Shown: positions 46,417 to 57,598 of the stretch, piece after piece
Layout of the letters: every line of letters begins with the position of its first letter
Position numbering within the stretch: position 1 is the first letter of the stretch
Assembly: GCA_032690845.1 (NCBI GenBank)
Contig: CM064422.1
Coordinates: 6,758,001-6,822,000, forward strand
DNA: 64,000 nt
Reading direction: 5' to 3'
Source: Eleusine coracana subsp. coracana
Lineage: Eukaryota; Streptophyta; Magnoliopsida; Poales; Poaceae
The notes under the pieces: generated by a model
What the model saw: the letters and a program-made list of their open reading frames with translations, nothing else
Database searches by the model: none
What the model was told of the DNA's origin: nothing
Position numbers and translations under genes: made by a program

Positions 46417-47960
46417 TTAGATATGAATGTTGGATATGTCAAGATAAATGTGTTTTCTAGGTCCAGCCTATTGTGTTTTCTGAATCTTGACTAATGCATT
46501 TGTAAAGATAAATGTTGGATATGATCTTGTTTACATGTAGCAAATAAACCATTGTTTCTACACGCAATTAGCCAGCCAGTTGGTGATTCATTAGTTTTTA
46601 GAAATTTGAAATTTATTATTTTCATCATGATTTCAGGCCATAAGCATTCCTGGGAAATCTCAATAACATTTTATTCACTAGTGGAGAAACATATCTAGTT
46701 TCCTTCACAGTTCACATGGGGAACCCTGCATGATTTCCTGATGATGCTTCTGGCCTGATCGATGGAGCTGTGGCAAGCAAGCAATGGTGTTTGTCAAAAG
46801 TTCAGGCTGCTGTATGATGTCCTAATTTATTTGAGGATTGCAGACCACGGTACCAATCAGAGTAGTATCAACAGCAAGTGGTTTTGAAAAAAAAAATTCT
46901 GTAACATGTACCACATCTGAACGAATAAACTCCTAAATGCAGTAGAAACCTAGTACTTTTCCATGCTTAATAGTTATGAGTTTGGTAAATTTTAATCTTG
47001 TTTTTTATTGTGTTAAACCTGTTCCTGACATCTTAACTTTATTTACTACTTTTCTTATAATGATTACAGATATGAGGACATCTGGGCAAGTATTTGGCAA
47101 AGATTAGCAAGATTATTTGAGCACACCTGTCATGCGTCTTGCATGTAAACCTATTTGATTATTGGAAAGTTCGTGGAGTCACAATTGTTGTCTGAGTCTG
47201 GTACTGCACACTTAAAATATGTGTTGAATGGTGGGAAATGTTGTTTTACATGCAATAGAGACCTAGGAGGCTAGGATCCAGTGTACTGTAGTCTTTATAA
47301 TTATAGGCCTGGGAGAAAAAGAAATGAAGAATTTATGATGCCTTTGTAACCAGCACTCGTTGTAACTTGGAATGTGCAATTGCCTTGTGTCCAGAGACAC
47401 AGGTAAACATTTGAGTGTCTAATTGTAAGTTCAGGATGACTTTGACTTTGCATACATGAAGCAGTTGTGGGACATTCCCCCCTGAAATGTACCTTTTGAG
47501 TGAAACTTATGTTGGCTACAAATTTGTAGAACTTTACTCTGAATATGTGCACTTATTGATTCCTGAAGTTTCTAAGGTGATATTTAATCATGTAAGCCAT
47601 GAGTTTATAAAAAAGAATCATGTAAGTCATAATTGTAGTCAACTGTGGAAATAAAAGTTACAAAAGTATAAGTTGACCCTTTGTGTCACATCACGTCAAC
47701 ACTACAATCTATTGACTTAAAAAAAAATTGTTCTGAAGAGTATTCAAGGTGTGCAAAAGGATTAATTGAATAGAAAAACAGGATATCTGTAACAGCACAG
47801 CATGGACCATTGGGGATGAGTAGACATGGATTAATTCTTAATTAACTAATTCTCCACCGCTGGCCCTCCAGATCCATTGCAACTTCCCAGCAAATCTAGC
47901 ATTCCACCTGCCATCTCCATTCTTCATGGATTCGGGCGAAGCTGGATAGCACGGTATTAT
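46417..47960. other. Spacer, no gene recognised
   Basis: It is AT-rich, with short motifs shared with the hairpin loop (GATAAATGTTGGATATG at about 46,443 and 46,507). Nothing else can be supported. Confidence 0.4.
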
Positions 47961-48332
47961 GTGATTACAACATGATTAAGGCCCTCTGCATGCCGGACGC
48001 CAAACTGGAGGAAGACGGACCACAAAGAATGTCCGAAGTACCCATTTTAAACAGAACGTCCACATGTGTATCGACGGAAAGCCAGAACCTCTTCTCGGCG
48101 ACCTGAGCCACTCGGGACTGTGCGCCTCCAATTTTGTAATCCGGTCGCCGGTGGCCTGTAGTCGGGAGATTCGGCGGGTGTATTGCAGATTGCAGTACAG
48201 GGAGGACTTTCGGCTTGGGTCGTACAACGGAGATGGGCCGTGTGGAAGAGCCCGTGTAGCGAGGGGGCGGCTTTAGGAAAAACTGACCCACCTGCCGTAG
48301 GTGGCTTCGGATGGAACATGGTGCGCTGGTGC
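47961..48332. other. GC-rich subterminal segment
   Basis: It is distinctly GC-richer than its surroundings. Overlapping short ORFs on both strands have no recognisable domain. GC-rich subterminal sequence also follows the opposite inverted repeat at 32.6-33.0 kb. Confidence 0.4.
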
Positions 48333-48375
48333 GGTCGGCCGACCCGGCTACAGGATATAGTTACAGAGTATACCT

Positions 48376-48377
<2 letters not shown>
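48333..48377. repeat. Candidate right terminal inverted repeat of a composite MULE
   Basis: This is the inverted counterpart of 32,551-32,603: GGTCGGCCGACCCGGCTACA, then TAGTTACAGAGTATACCTAC. No matching 8-10 bp duplication is evident outside the two ends (tttattactg at the left, aatatatata at the right). Confidence 0.5.
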
Positions 48378-48378
<1 letters not shown>

Positions 48379-48421
<43 letters not shown>

Positions 48422-48690
48422 TCGGCGAACTCACGTACTTGTCAGACGCAACACAATGTAGGCGGACTCACGTGCTGGTTAGACGTGACATAATGTATAT
48501 ATATAAATTAAACTCGCATGAGCTCATATTAACCTAATCCAATACGTACACGATACAATATATGTATATAAATCAGACTCGCATAAGCTTATATTAACCT
48601 AATCTAATATGTAAAATCAATATTAAATTAAATTGACACCAAAGCCAATATTAAACTAAAGCAACACCAATAACGACCTAACTAAAATTA
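48379..48690. repeat. (AT)n microsatellite plus dispersed repeat, copy 2
   Basis: About 40 bp of (AT)n (to 48,418) runs into GAATCGGCGAACTCACGTAC and the same sequence order as 32,112-32,400. Confidence 0.75.
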
Positions 48691-51637
48691 ATAAGAAATA
48701 AAGATTTTATCGTTCTTTGTGGAGCATTTAAAAAAAGGAAGTGTCTTATTCTCAGGTGACTTATATTTTGCTAATCTCTAAATCACCTTTTAAGGCCATA
48801 GTACCTTGATCCAACCATCCATATTTTTTATTCAGTTGTGCAGAAAAAAATATTCTCTGAAAAAAAAATATTCTGCTTAAAAACTAATTAGTCTAGCAGT
48901 ACATTTCTATTGTTCTAACCGTATACTTCTACTGTCCCATCAATATGTTTTTATTGTTCTGAAAATTTGACTAAGGCAATAGCAAAAAAATCAGTTAACT
49001 GCTAATGAGCAAATCTGATTTTTAATGTACGGACGGTCTTAATCCAAGTTTCATGCAGTTTCAAACTCATGACATGACACAACCTAAACTATGAAAAGCT
49101 TCACTGAAAATAATTTGTTTCATCTTTACATAGTTTATGGACTACCATTGATCACTTGAACACTACATTTGAATGATATATCTCAGCATATGAAACCGTG
49201 ACATAAAACTTTACATTGAGAGAGTTTGTTTCATATATTATTTTAAATATCTTTATATCACTAGCATTTTTTGGAAACCGTAAACCTTGCATTGAGACTT
49301 TGAGTTAATCAGTCATGTGTGATTTTTAATCTAGAGATCAAATATTTATTGTCACGGGAATTTATACCTCTAAAAGTTTTAAAGAATAGACTGTGATTCT
49401 TTCATGGATTAAATCGTCGGTCAAGTTTTACAAATTCACCAAAATGTTTTCCTCATAAACTTTGTCCAGATTCAATTTTTTTTCTCTAAAAATCAGCAAA
49501 GGTTAAGTTTTGTAATAAGTTTAACGTTGTGTGACAGGCAAATAGACTCTCATTACTTAAAAAATTATAAGCTGAAGAAGTGTTGTATGTCTGTAGAAAA
49601 AATGTTTAGTATTAATTCCACGAAGTAATATTCAATTCAAACGTATAGTATTCAATAATACGGATGTAACTATTCAAAAGTCAAATGTATTTCACATACA
49701 ATTGTGGAAAACATGTTCCTCAAACTGTGACGTTAGGTGAAATTTTAAAACTTTATTAATTTTGTACAAAAGGTTAAGAAATAACAAGATGAATTGCAGG
49801 AATTAATATACCACATAACTTAACCTACAGTGCTAGGGAAATAGAAAGCAAAGACAATAATGCAGTAGCACGGCACAAATTAGCTTTCCCCTATTTGCAC
49901 CTTCAATCTTCTCATTGCAAGTTCGCAATCCAACTAAGAAATCTGAAATACGACAGAACTTGCGCTTTGTTCTGCACTACCTATTTCACTCCTGCTGCCC
50001 CACTACATGGTAACCTTTTAAATTGATCGACTCTCATCCATGCTAGTAACTCGACTTTGAGTAATTGCAGCGGTTTCTTTGACAGTTTTGACATGTGTGT
50101 CCCCACTACACGCATTGATATAATGTCTGCCATCGACTGGCGAAGTGATTAGCACGACAGCACATGTAGATTTTACCCTAACCTAAATCTTCACTGCTTT
50201 TGTTGCCACCACAAAAAAAAATTCTCCAACTAATGGGATTTTACACGGAGACCGTTGTCCGCAAAACTTGTTTGCAATTAGCAGGCAAAGCCGGTTGTGG
50301 AGAATAAGAAATCTTCGAGTTCATAGCAACCACAACCACAAACCGAGCATTAACTACATAAGCTGAAGTGAAACCTGATGCATTAACCTACATAAGCTCC
50401 AGTATAGGTTTCGATACATGACAAGAAAACGAACTATGCACTTTTCTATGTTGCATACAAATCTGTTACAAGACCAAATCTTGTCGTCCAAAATTTGAGA
50501 TCTCTACGCTTCAAACGTATGAGAAGCATGAGTCTTCTGCTCTACAGATAACCATATGGGCTCTTATGCAGTTATGCCCAGAGTCATATATAAAACGTAA
50601 TCAAGACGATTACACCCATCTTGATATGGCTGCTGTAGTGTCGTTTCTGTGGTTCTGACGTGACCCTCTATCATAGTTCAAACCCAGCAGCTTCCAAGCT
50701 GCCAAATAAAACTAAAAATAAGGAAAATGGTTGTGTTAATGTGATGTAAAAACAAATTTTCTGCTCTGACAAATTCCAATGTCATTAATGTATGATGAAG
50801 AACATAAGCAGCCCTTCAAAAAAAGTATCAAAGAATGCAAGAAAATGCACATGAAACAAAGCTTGAATGGAACAGATATTAGAGAATGAATATATGGGAC
50901 ATGGCCCAAAGGAACAAACATTAGACTAAGTATATTAAATTACAATTGCCTTATGGCCTAATACTGGTTGATTATGAATATCTGGCCCCAACCTGAAATG
51001 ATAATCATATACAGCCAAAAAGTAACAATTAACATCTTCCATGAAAAGATATTGTACGTTGCAGCCAGTGTATGATGTAGACTACCAAAAACGTGCAGTG
51101 TACAACGGAAGTGCAATAGAAAATCAGGGTACCACACGATACTTCAGTGTATAAAAAGGCAAATCAGTGTGCAATCTACTGATAACATGGACTACGTATT
51201 CACATGTCAAAGAAAATCACTGAATGTTTTTTTAGAAAAAAAACTATTATATCACTCTCGCACATCCAAACTATGAATGGGTATGCATTCCAAGTGATGC
51301 TATTTTCAGCCTCATATAAAGAATGACAATAGATATAAAACATGTTGCCAAATCCAATACAGGCGCAGTCAAAGGAAATTTGACGACTCAAAATCATAGA
51401 GTATGATATGGGATGGATGTGAACTATTGAAACACTAAATGAGCCAAGTAATCAAAACAAAAAGGCATTTTTTTGAGGAGCAACCACAAGGTACTACAGG
51501 GTAGGAAACTTCTCTGATTTCATGATTTGTGAGTCCAGGCAAGCCAAAGTTGGTTGATTCTGTACTACAGGGTAATGTTATTTAGCATCAATATATATTT
51601 GTTGAGAATTATGCAGATTGTGGTGCACTAGTGTCCC
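48691..51637. other. Spacer with possible MITE remnant
   Basis: No coding sequence is recognised. At about 49,050-49,310 gtttcat-rich sequence resembles the AGTCTCAGTG-type MITEs, but its ends are unclear. The right part (50.6-51.6 kb) may include the 3' UTR of the minus-strand gene. Confidence 0.35.
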
Positions 51638-54600
51638 TTATGTGAGATCTAAACTACAAACACCCAGAGCTTGAACTTTTGCTACAGAAAAGCACCTCGG
51701 ACAGCAGGTCAGCATCTGACATCGAAGAGCTTCACCTGATGGGTCAACCATTTGTGCATAAGAGTTTATGCCACTGATGAAGTCACAGCCACAAGCAATT
51801 CTTTTTGCCAAAGGTATTACTGCTCCAGTCATTCATACCTGAAATCAAAAGAAAATATAATCAAGTCATGACTGGCTCGGATTATATACACATATATGGC
51901 ATATATATTCGACATAAAGAAACCTCCAGTACCACCAGTAGTTTCAGCTCTGGGATTCTGGATGTTGCCGGGCATATGGCACCCCAAAAAGTAGTTTTCC
52001 GCTTCAGTTACAGCATCAACATTGTTTAGGGACCCATAGTCAGATAACTCCAGATAAGCTGATCCCAAACATGAGACCTTTGATATATTACTTGGTTTGA
52101 GGACGCTGAGCCTAGGAGGAGCCCTTGCCTTTTCTTGAAGGTGTGACGTGGCATCCCCAGTTAATAAGGAAGGAGCACTAGGGAGAGCACTCGCAATACA
52201 GAATAGCAAATCAATACCAATGAAACCGGCCTCGAACAGATCAGAGATCACATATCCAGGAAATAGTTCTTTGATTTACCCTTGTGAGTCTCTGTAGGAT
52301 AAGAATTGTATTTTCAGATGAGGTTGCATTGGACTGACAGTACCACCTACACAAACCACTTCAACAATTTCATCTTCATTGTACTTTTGTTTGAATTCAG
52401 CAATTGACTCCCAGGAACAATCTCCAATGGAACAGAGACTTGTGAAATGGCGTAGGTAGATTCGTAAAGCTTCAAAGAGCTTACACAAATAAGCTTGCCA
52501 AGGTCCTAGAAAACAACCAGAATAGATAGCAAATTTGAGATTGGGAATAGCCAAAAAAGATGTAAGATGACTCACATAATACCACAAGTTTGTTTGTTTG
52601 TTTTTGACAGGAACTACAGCAGGGGAGACCCCCATTGTCTGGATTTTATTAATATAGCCCAAGGGAGGCAAGAGAAAGCTATGTATAAGAATCTATCCAA
52701 GAAAGGAAGCTGGCATGATTGTTTTCAGAAATCACGTGTGCTTGAAGACGAGCTTCAGCACCACAATTATAATTTCAATGCCCTAAGGACTTCATATGCA
52801 TCAAAATGGATCTGTCACTGAGTTTCAGGGTTTGGTTTGAATAAATTCAAAAGCCATGGGTCTTACCAACAAAACATTTGTTAGGGTGCAATAGTCTGAA
52901 CCATTATCAAAGCCTGCAACACATTGTTGGTTTATTTATTTGTATAAGGAAGCATGCGCTTATCTTATCAGCAATAAGGTTTAACTTACCGTAACAGAAA
53001 AAGAACTTTGTAAATGTTATGCTGGTTACATTCAGAAAAACATTTCTGTTAGTAAAATGTTAGGGCTAAATATTCTAGAATATGAAGACATGCCTATTCA
53101 ATACATCTAAGTAGCAAGAAATGTTAGGGGTTTTCTTTACACTTGATCATCAGATTTATGGTAAAGCTGGAAAAATGACCAAACAAGAAGATGATACTAA
53201 GAAACATATTGAATTAATAATTATCTGCAAGAGGAGCTCTACAGCATACCTCTGGTTCTGCCATTTACATTCTTAACTATTTTAGCAAGACACGTTGTGA
53301 CATTCACATTCAGACTGCCACAAGTAAAGATAGTACCAAATGCATTTCCATTCCATTCACTCATACCTGAATCAAAAAGAAAATGTAATTCAAGCATGAC
53401 TGGCAAATCATTTACACATAGAGAGGAAATTGGCATGAAATAGGCCTAGAGACAGATATTGATGAGCAACAAACCTCTAGTGCCACAGCTAGTTTCAGCT
53501 CTGGGATTTTGCATGTCGCTATGCATGAGACACTCTAGAAAGTGGTTTTCGGCTTCAGTTTCACTATCATTCTTGTTTGCGGGACCCATCTCAAGATACG
53601 CTGATCTTACATGTGAGACCTCTGGCATACGACTTGATTTGGCAGTAATAAACCCTTCAGAAGGGCTCTTTGTCCATAAGTCTGGCGTGACATCCTCAAG
53701 TACTAAGAACAGAGCATCAGGGGTAGCATATGCAACATGGATTATCAAATTGGTGCCAAAGTAACCAGATTCAAGGCAGCTAGTAAGCTCCGGAACAGAA
53801 AAGTGACCAAGGGTTTGGCCATGTTGATCTCTGAGGTATAGTGACAAGATTTTTGGACGAACTTGCATAAGACTGCCAACATCAATAACACCAGCACTTC
53901 TAACAGTTCTAGTTTCTTGAGCCAAGAATTTGTATCCCTGACAAGATGTAGCAGCTGACCAACAGATACGTTCTCTGATAAATCTGGGGTTTCCTGGCGC
54001 AGCATGAGTTAATTTATCAGGCTCCAAGAGCTCAGCTGGCCTATGATCTCCTACAAAAAGAACACCACAGCAAATTTAAGTAGTAGAGGATAACAAAACC
54101 GAGATAATTCAGTGATGCATAGCATAGTTATAACAATTCCAGAAGCCAAGGAACTCAGAAGCAGAAGTACACCAGAATGAAGATTTAAAAATGCAGGTTT
54201 AAGAAAAGTGTAATTGCTTTGAGGCACAACTGTGCAAATTCAAGATAATACATTCAAATTGTTGATTCTTTTAATGTAATGATTATGCAAAACCACAAGC
54301 AAATGGATTCTGATAAAAACACATGTTTCCTTCACCACTTCTTTACTCAGGATAGCAGGAACTCGAAAACAGAGACACTTAGCCATTGCTCAGAGCTAAC
54401 CAGATCATAACTTAACAGGCACAACCCAGTTAGATAAGGAAAAATGAATTCCATATAAGAATACAGACCAAATGTGTCATTGTGTCTTCTATTGATTAAA
54501 TATAGAACAACAAAACACCACAATGAATACATTCATTAACAGCAACAGCAACAATTATATATGCCATAAAGTGGTGCATTTCAACTTTTCAACATTTATG

Positions 54601-57165
54601 TGATTGCCAGTAGATACGAGTCAACCTGCTGTACACATCAGGAATTAAAATTTACCCCTATTGCACCTTCCATTGATAAATTGTTGTGTCCAAAGGGCTA
54701 CGCTACTAGGCACCAAGCAGAGCAGCACCGCTTCACCAAGCACCTATGTGTCTTTCCCTGTTTACCTAATTTTCCCTTGTTAATATACATGTTTCCACCT
54801 ATTTCCTGTATTTTTTTCATGTTAACATGCTAAAAGAACAGTTAGCCAGGGTTCAACTAGACATAAGGTAGGACTTGATCTGCTCAGCCTTTTAAGACAA
54901 ACAAGTAATAAATAGCATAATATAAGATCACCTACTACTATTAGGAAACTAAAATTTATAAAATGCAGCTCTTCCTAAGGTGACAAGAAATATACAGCAG
55001 GGGTTTTACATTTGCATGCTACCTTTTCCAGCTCGATGGAACTTCACTGGTTGGATCAATATAGCATCTGCGATTACATTTCCAAATCCACCCTTCAAAC
55101 CATCTTTCCGTGGAGTGCAGAGTTTACAGAAATCCTCTGAATGAGTATTCACAAACCTGTAGAATCTTAACCTGCCCTTGCCCATGCCACCTCCAAAAAG
55201 CATAATAGCATGTAATCCTTCAGATTTGCCTTCAACAATTTGTTTTTCATTAGGTGGCACATAAATTTCATTGCTCTTTAAGCTATGAAATCCCTTCCCA
55301 GTCCTGATGGTGGTCAATAAAGGAAATCCAGAGGCCATCTCTTTGCAGATCATTTCGAACTCTTTTGACCCGAGTAATATTCGATATCTTACATACCTCT
55401 TCAGAACCATCCTGTGAAACAACAGACAAATTTGAAGGAAAATTCAGCGAGGCTTTAAAAAAAAAAGAACGTAAGGAGTGTACCTCTGTCTTTACACCAT
55501 CCTCTTGTAAGATCCGAAGAATTCTCCACAAATCCATAATGGTTAATTCATCAAATTGCTCAAAGTTCTCACTCTTCTTGAATTGTTTCTTGATCCGAAG
55601 TTGCTCTATGAAAGCTAATAAGTCAATAAAAGGGCCCTTGCCCTCAACTTCTTCACCCAAGAGACACGAGTTATCCTGTTTGTCACCTCAGCACCCACTG
55701 AAGATGAGTAGAGCATGCAATGCGCTGAAATTATAAAATATGGACATTAAGAAAGAAATCACACAAGATCATTTCATTATCAGAAAAACTGTGTGCACAA
55801 ATATACATACGTTTTAATTCTTGATCTTTCACGTTTCCAAGCGGACAAACAATGTTAACTAAGACATCTGCCAACGAGAACTCCCATTCATAATCATCCT
55901 GCAGGTAGAACATACAAGTCAAATTTATTATCACATTATCATCTAAAATAGCAGAACTCAAGCATTAAAAACTAACTCATACAGGAATTAGCCCCTTGCA
56001 GCCTTTATGGCCACACTTGAACTTAGGGACATCAAAGAAAAGATGTTTCCTTGGACGGTTCACATATTTGCAGTAACAGGTCCATTCTTTGGCATCATTC
56101 TTGCTCCTGCACCCTCTAACAATTCGCCGCCATAGCCCAGGAATAATCTCTATCCTAGGTGAAGATAAAGCTTTTCTCATTAAATCATCATCAAGCTTCA
56201 CCTCCATCGGCAGAGGCGCTCCCCCACTTTCCCTCTTTCGCTTTCTAAGAGACATCTCTGCAAAACGAGATGGTTCATTTGATACATAATAGAGTCACTT
56301 TAACTTTGTAATAATAAGGCTGCAAAGCGAGCAATTTTGTACATATGGTTCATTTGATACATAATAAAAACTAGATTCCACAACAGTGACAACCAAAAAT
56401 ACAATAAGAGAAAACATTACCAAAATGCATGTTTTGTCTGCCACTGGTCAAGGCCATGTTCCAGATATGTACTATGTTCTGAGAGAGTACCTATTATTAT
56501 TCAACCACTAGCTAGCTTGTCATGCCAGATACAGTCTTACCAGTTAAGCAACAACAACCTAATGATCCTCAATCAAGTTCCACTACATACCTATTTCTTT
56601 AGAGAGGATGAGACATGTTTTCTAAAAAACAATACTGTGATACAAACAAAAGTTATACGCAGCACGTATAAAATCACGAGTTGATTTTCAGAGATTGTTG
56701 CCCCTAATGAAATAATTTTGTCGGTAGATGTACATTGATAAGAAATTAGATTCATAAGGGTTCATAGGAAAGTCAAGTCGCGGATTACCTACAACAGAGA
56801 TTCAAGGTAATCGGAACACGAGAGATGGCATCGGGTGATCGGGGCTAGTACGGACCTGGAGGGGGTGAAGATGGAGGCAGCGACGGCGGGGTAGACGGAC
56901 CTTGCAACCCCTAGTGGCGTAGAAAGGAGCCCAGCGGACGCGTGGACGGGACAAACGGTCGGAGGCGAGCACGGGGGCGACCTGCGGCGGGAGCAGCAGG
57001 CGGCGACGTGGACTGGCGGGGGGGGGAGTCCAGCGGAGGCGCGGATGGGACGGACTTGCGGCGCGGTAGACGTGAGCGGCGGCGGGCGGCGTGAACCGCC
57101 GAACCCTAGCCGGGCGGGGAGAACCGATCGGCGGCGGTGGACTTTGAGTTTGTTGTGTTGCAAGA
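51638..57165 (-). CDS. Unrecognised multi-exon gene with tandemly duplicated exon module
   Basis: I do not recognise the product. A GC-rich leader exon (about 57,165-56,794) ends at TGTTGTAG|GTAATC. The ATG lies two bases after an AG acceptor at 56,255. Early exons encode MSLRKRKRESGG... with a Cys-rich patch (CYCKYV..., CGHKGCKG; to 55,983), EWEFSLADVLVNIVCPLGNV (55,898-55,811), an acidic helical exon (about 55,665-55,485), and an exon (about 55,412-55,020) with GLHAIMLFGGGMGKGRLRFY. A module of about 170 residues (SAYLE...TEAENHFLECLM) is then found twice, at about 54,030-53,250 and 52,660-51,638. The spacing of D-N-S-C and H-A-I-M blocks loosely recalls papain-fold peptidases, but this is only a guess. 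The exon borders given are visible GT/AG sites. Confidence 0.55.
52585..52680 (-). mobile_element. Possible LINE/SINE 3' end
   Basis: On the minus strand, GGGTCTCCCCTGCTGTAGTT is followed by an A-rich tail, CAAAAACAAACAAACAAAC, within an intron. It resembles 3' ends of grass non-LTR elements. The fragment is short. Confidence 0.35.
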
Positions 57166-57214
57166 CGATGAGTGCAAGGAGGTTTGAACAGAATGGGTCC
57201 CCGGAAACAAATTA

Positions 57215-57598
57215 GGGTGCATTTGGTATAGTTTATTAAATTGTTTATTGGAATTGTTTGGATTCAATAAACAGTTTTAATTATCAAGCACTAAAATAAC
57301 AAAAATACTTATGAGATATAAGTATTTAGAAACACTTTACTATGTTGTACTATTATAAGTATTTTAGGCAAAGCAATAAAACGTAGTTTTTAGTGTTTAT
57401 GGTAATCCTCTCTCACAGCATAAGCAGTTTGAACATATAATCATAAACAGTTTTATTAAATGAGTTAATTGTTTATGTTACAATAAGTCAATAAGCATTA
57501 TAAATAGTTTTGATAGAATAAATACTTTTATCACTATAAGCACTTTAAGTATAAATCTTGACAAATACAGTCTTTCAAAAAAAACGAATACAGCCTTA
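57215..57598. mobile_element. Probable MITE next to the gene's leader exon
   Basis: The ends TAGGGTGCATTTGG and, inverted, TAAGGCTGTATTCG match imperfectly. The AT-rich interior contains mirrored ATAAACAGTTTTA motifs. No TSD is fixed. Confidence 0.4.

Noticed and set aside
48379..48418. (AT)n as a matrix-attachment or origin signal
   Set aside because: A simple microsatellite next to a dispersed repeat; nothing further supports a function.
55365..55736. 123-codon plus-strand ORF
   Set aside because: Antisense shadow of exons of the 51.6-57.1 kb gene; it crosses their introns.
56789..57163. 124-codon minus-strand ORF, Pro/Arg-rich
   Set aside because: It lies in a GC-rich leader with low-complexity sequence and ends exactly at a splice donor. 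More likely 5' UTR than protein.
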